A stretch of 64,000 bases of DNA from positions 14,696,001 to 14,760,000 of the forward strand of contig OU612068.1 of NCBI GenBank assembly GCA_914767715.1. The letters run 5' to 3'. The notes beneath the pieces were generated by a model. It searched no databases. It had not been told where the DNA came from and worked only from the letters and a program-made list of their open reading frames with translations. Both the position numbers and the translations under genes were made by a program. Below are positions 62,501 through 64,000 of this stretch, one piece after another. Positions within the stretch are counted from its first letter, which is position 1. Each line of letters starts with the position of its first letter. The DNA is from Membranipora membranacea. Taxonomy: Eukaryota; Bryozoa; Gymnolaemata; Cheilostomatida; Membraniporidae.

Positions 62501-64000
62501 CAGCATGTTTTGACAATAACTACTTCATGATGTAATTTTTGGCAGATGATGTTTATATAGGCAAACACTCCACAGTTAAATTGTTCATGGTGTATCACCA
62601 GTGAAAGTATTTTATCTACCAACTGTTTGCACAACCTGATATAATCCTGCTAATGATCTCATCGTCGGCTCCTTCTCGGAAGTTCGGAGCTATGAACTCA
62701 TAGTACTATATAACATTGCGACAGCGCCATATGGCACTATCATGAGTCAGCTTATCCTTAATATAAATATATATAACTCCTGGTCCAGACAGGAGATAAT
62801 CCAAAGGTTGCTGTCGCAGATTCTGCTGGTATGCTTAAAGTGAAATATGGTCTGTTTCGGCTGTAGAAAGCCTTACTTGATGCTCATACTCAGATTCTAA
62901 TATATGCCTGTTGTTTTGTAGTGTGAAATTACATTCAACAATGATAGAAATCTGACATACTCCTGTAGCTACACGCCGAGCATGGAGGGACAATACACTG
63001 TAAGTTTGGTATTTATACTATGTATCGATTAATGTAAAGACCCTAGAGTACTTTGAGGTGTGACCCTCAAAAAGATCAAGATTTGGCCAGGGCAAAACCA
63101 TTACTCTACAGTTCTGAGCTGGCCCTCTTCTAGAGATAACTATCTACCCACTCAAAGTACACTCTCTACTGAACCAGTGTAATGTATATTACCCTTGAAA
63201 TGTCCCTATGGCTCCTGGAGATCATGAATATATGTGAGTGTTGTCATATTGTCAGAGATGATAAACATGTTTGGTCTCCGATATGGTGTCAAGATTGGCC
63301 TAGTTCCCACAGTGGTCGTTTTGAATCTGGTGCTGGTCAACTGAAACTAGATCTTCATTCAGAACAACAAAAGTTTATTACCAAATGTGTCTTTATTTGA
63401 ACGGTTTGCATTTTTGTGGTGTTTTATATTCACATAAGTCTGGAAAGTCCATATTTTCTCCCCACATACTTTGCAACATTAACCATACACCTAGAATAAG
63501 ACCTTTTTCTGCAATCAGTTGCCAAGGTTTTTGCTAAACCTGTGGCACACCTCAATCAGTAAAAAATAGAAATGCATGTACACAGTCAGTAATTACATTC
63601 TATCGTTAGAACTTATTGTCCAGGGTATCTTTATACGTGAATTATCAAACCGCAGCACGTAGTTGCAAAATGTATCCATGGTTATGACTTCACTGGTCGA
63701 TCTCGATCTAGCTTTTTATCTTGACCTGAGTATGCCCCTGTGTGTGAATCATCATACTTAACAGCCTGCTTTAGGAACCAGCTACCCATGAAGCTGTGTG
63801 ATGAGGCTGACGGGTGTTATCCCACCCCCTCATCACTCTGTCGCCTTGACGATTTACGAGCAAGGTCCGGGATGACTGCTATGTGAACTATGTACTTTTC
63901 GCAATACGAGAGTAGGAAATGAAACGCTTCTTTTCTACATAATTTAGGTCACTGCAATCGAGTGCATAGAGTGCTCAGTGTCTTACAAAAAAATGTGAAG
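44574..64000 (+). CDS. FLN: Filamin, 5' part (actin-binding domain and first Ig repeat)
   Basis: Filamins are large dimeric actin-crosslinking proteins. Visible exons: 44574-44593 (ATG, six codons plus two bases), 51976-52352, 56544-56801, 58582-58679, 59692-59839, then 60549-60667 or 61957-62075, then 62922-62999. The gene runs off the right edge; about 366 residues are visible against roughly 2,000-2,800 for whole filamins. An acidic, Tyr-rich N-terminal extension precedes [16 protein letters not shown], the conserved filamin start. CH1 contains NTFTRW and [17 protein letters not shown]2 contains [16 protein letters not shown], an actin-binding helix, and [11 protein letters not shown]. The linker [14 protein letters not shown] leads into Ig repeat 1 (GLEKTG or GLEPAG, then CEITFNN and [10 protein letters not shown]). 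Introns are long (up to 7.4 kb). The orthology to filamin is certain; vertebrate A/B/C designations do not apply. Confidence 0.96.
46610..46660 (+). repeat. Tandem pair CTAGGGCTTGAACAGCTCCAA
   Basis: A 24-bp period repeated twice, with the first 20 bases CTAGGGCTTGAACAGCTCCA identical between copies. A small local duplication in filamin intron 1. Confidence 0.7.
50423..50451 (+). CDS. Candidate alternative first exon of filamin
   Basis: ATG plus nine codons and two bases, ending at a GTATGT donor in phase 2, exactly the phase needed by the exon at 51976. The peptide MSFYRDSLK parallels MSHYKS of the distal first exon at 44574, which also ends in phase 2 at GTATGT. The resemblance in start, Tyr position, phase and donor makes chance less likely, but there is no TATA box to confirm a promoter. 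Confidence 0.5.
50810..50842. repeat. CTCTATACT microsatellite
   Basis: Repeats of CTCTATA/CTCTATACT over about 35 bp in filamin intron 1. Confidence 0.75.
53893..53915. repeat. CCATAGACTTA palindrome
   Basis: Eleven-base arms CCATAGACTTA and TAAGTCTATGG separated by one base. A second copy with a longer spacer lies at about 55990-56023, and TAAGTCTATGG alone occurs at about 39520. This is a dispersed short inverted-repeat family, probably miniature transposon ends. Confidence 0.6.
55990..56023. repeat. Second CCATAGACTT/TAAGTCTATGG fold-back
   Basis: The same arms as at 53893, here about 12 bp apart, and flanked on both sides by TTTGACC. Found in the same filamin intron. Confidence 0.55.
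56802..58581 (+). other. 1.8-kb filamin intron 3
   Basis: The CH2 exons on each side join in phase 1. No exon or clear repeat is seen. Confidence 0.5.
60549..60667 (+). CDS. Filamin Ig-repeat-1 exon, version a
   Basis: 119 nt, acceptor TCCAG, donor GTGAGT, phase 1 in and phase 0 out. It encodes the first half of Ig repeat 1: [19 protein letters not shown], then [17 protein letters not shown]. It pairs with the homologous exon at 61957-62075; only one can be used per transcript without breaking the frame. Confidence 0.9.
61957..62075 (+). CDS. Filamin Ig-repeat-1 exon, version b
   Basis: 119 nt, the same length as version a, acceptor TTTAG, donor GTAATG, phase 1 in and phase 0 out. It encodes [19 protein letters not shown], then [17 protein letters not shown], which aligns residue for residue with version a. 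It keeps all the Ig-repeat hallmarks (GLE start, the F-V/I-D/E-T strand, the FxAGxGE/D turn). It is intact and looks functional. Confidence 0.88.
63000..64000 (+). other. Filamin intron running to the window edge
   Basis: After the exon ending at 62999 the rest of Ig repeat 1 is expected but not found before 64000, so the next exon lies beyond the window. No repeat is evident. Confidence 0.45.

Overview
This is a gene-dense, intron-rich piece of an animal nuclear genome. Canonical GT-AG introns of roughly 100 bp to several kb, ER-retained PDI, filamin, TRIM and death-domain genes, a tRNA-derived SINE and many fold-back MITEs all point to an invertebrate metazoan. I cannot name the phylum from sequence alone. 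All gene models were built by reading exons, splice sites and phases by eye. For the four best models the exon phases join cleanly.

Layout, left to right. (1) 1026-2767, minus: a small three-exon gene of about 160 codons that I do not recognise. (2) 3601-7697, minus: METTL2-type tRNA 3-methylcytidine methyltransferase, ten exons, complete (345 aa). (3) 7698-9479: spacer with a 64-bp-arm fold-back element, a tRNA-derived SINE remnant and short palindromic repeats. (4) 9480-14012, plus: PDIA3/ERp57 protein disulfide isomerase, ten exons, complete (488 aa), two CGHC sites and a KTEL tail. (5) 15325-33197, plus: a ZU5/death-domain gene resembling DTHD1. Its 5' half is an 9-kb array of candidate alternative first exons and phase-2 cassette exons, all compatible with one shared exon at 24900. 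A few weak minus-strand exons lie inside this array. (6) 34307-39896, minus: a TRIM-type RING/B-box/coiled-coil protein with a propeller-like C-terminus, seven exons, complete (678 aa), with two MITEs in its introns. (7) 44574 to beyond the window end, plus: the 5' part of a filamin gene, with both calponin-homology domains and the first immunoglobulin-like repeat.

The most interesting signals are two cases of transcript diversification. Filamin has two 119-nt homologous exons (60549-60667 and 61957-62075) that encode the same half of Ig repeat 1 with identical phases. Including both would break the frame, so they look mutually exclusive. The DTHD1-like gene has at least three ATG first exons with phase-2 donors, two of them below TATA boxes, plus three symmetric 2-2 cassettes. 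Filamin also has two candidate first exons. These genes do not form a pathway; they are ordinary neighbours (tRNA modification, ER folding, death-domain signalling, ubiquitin ligation, actin crosslinking).
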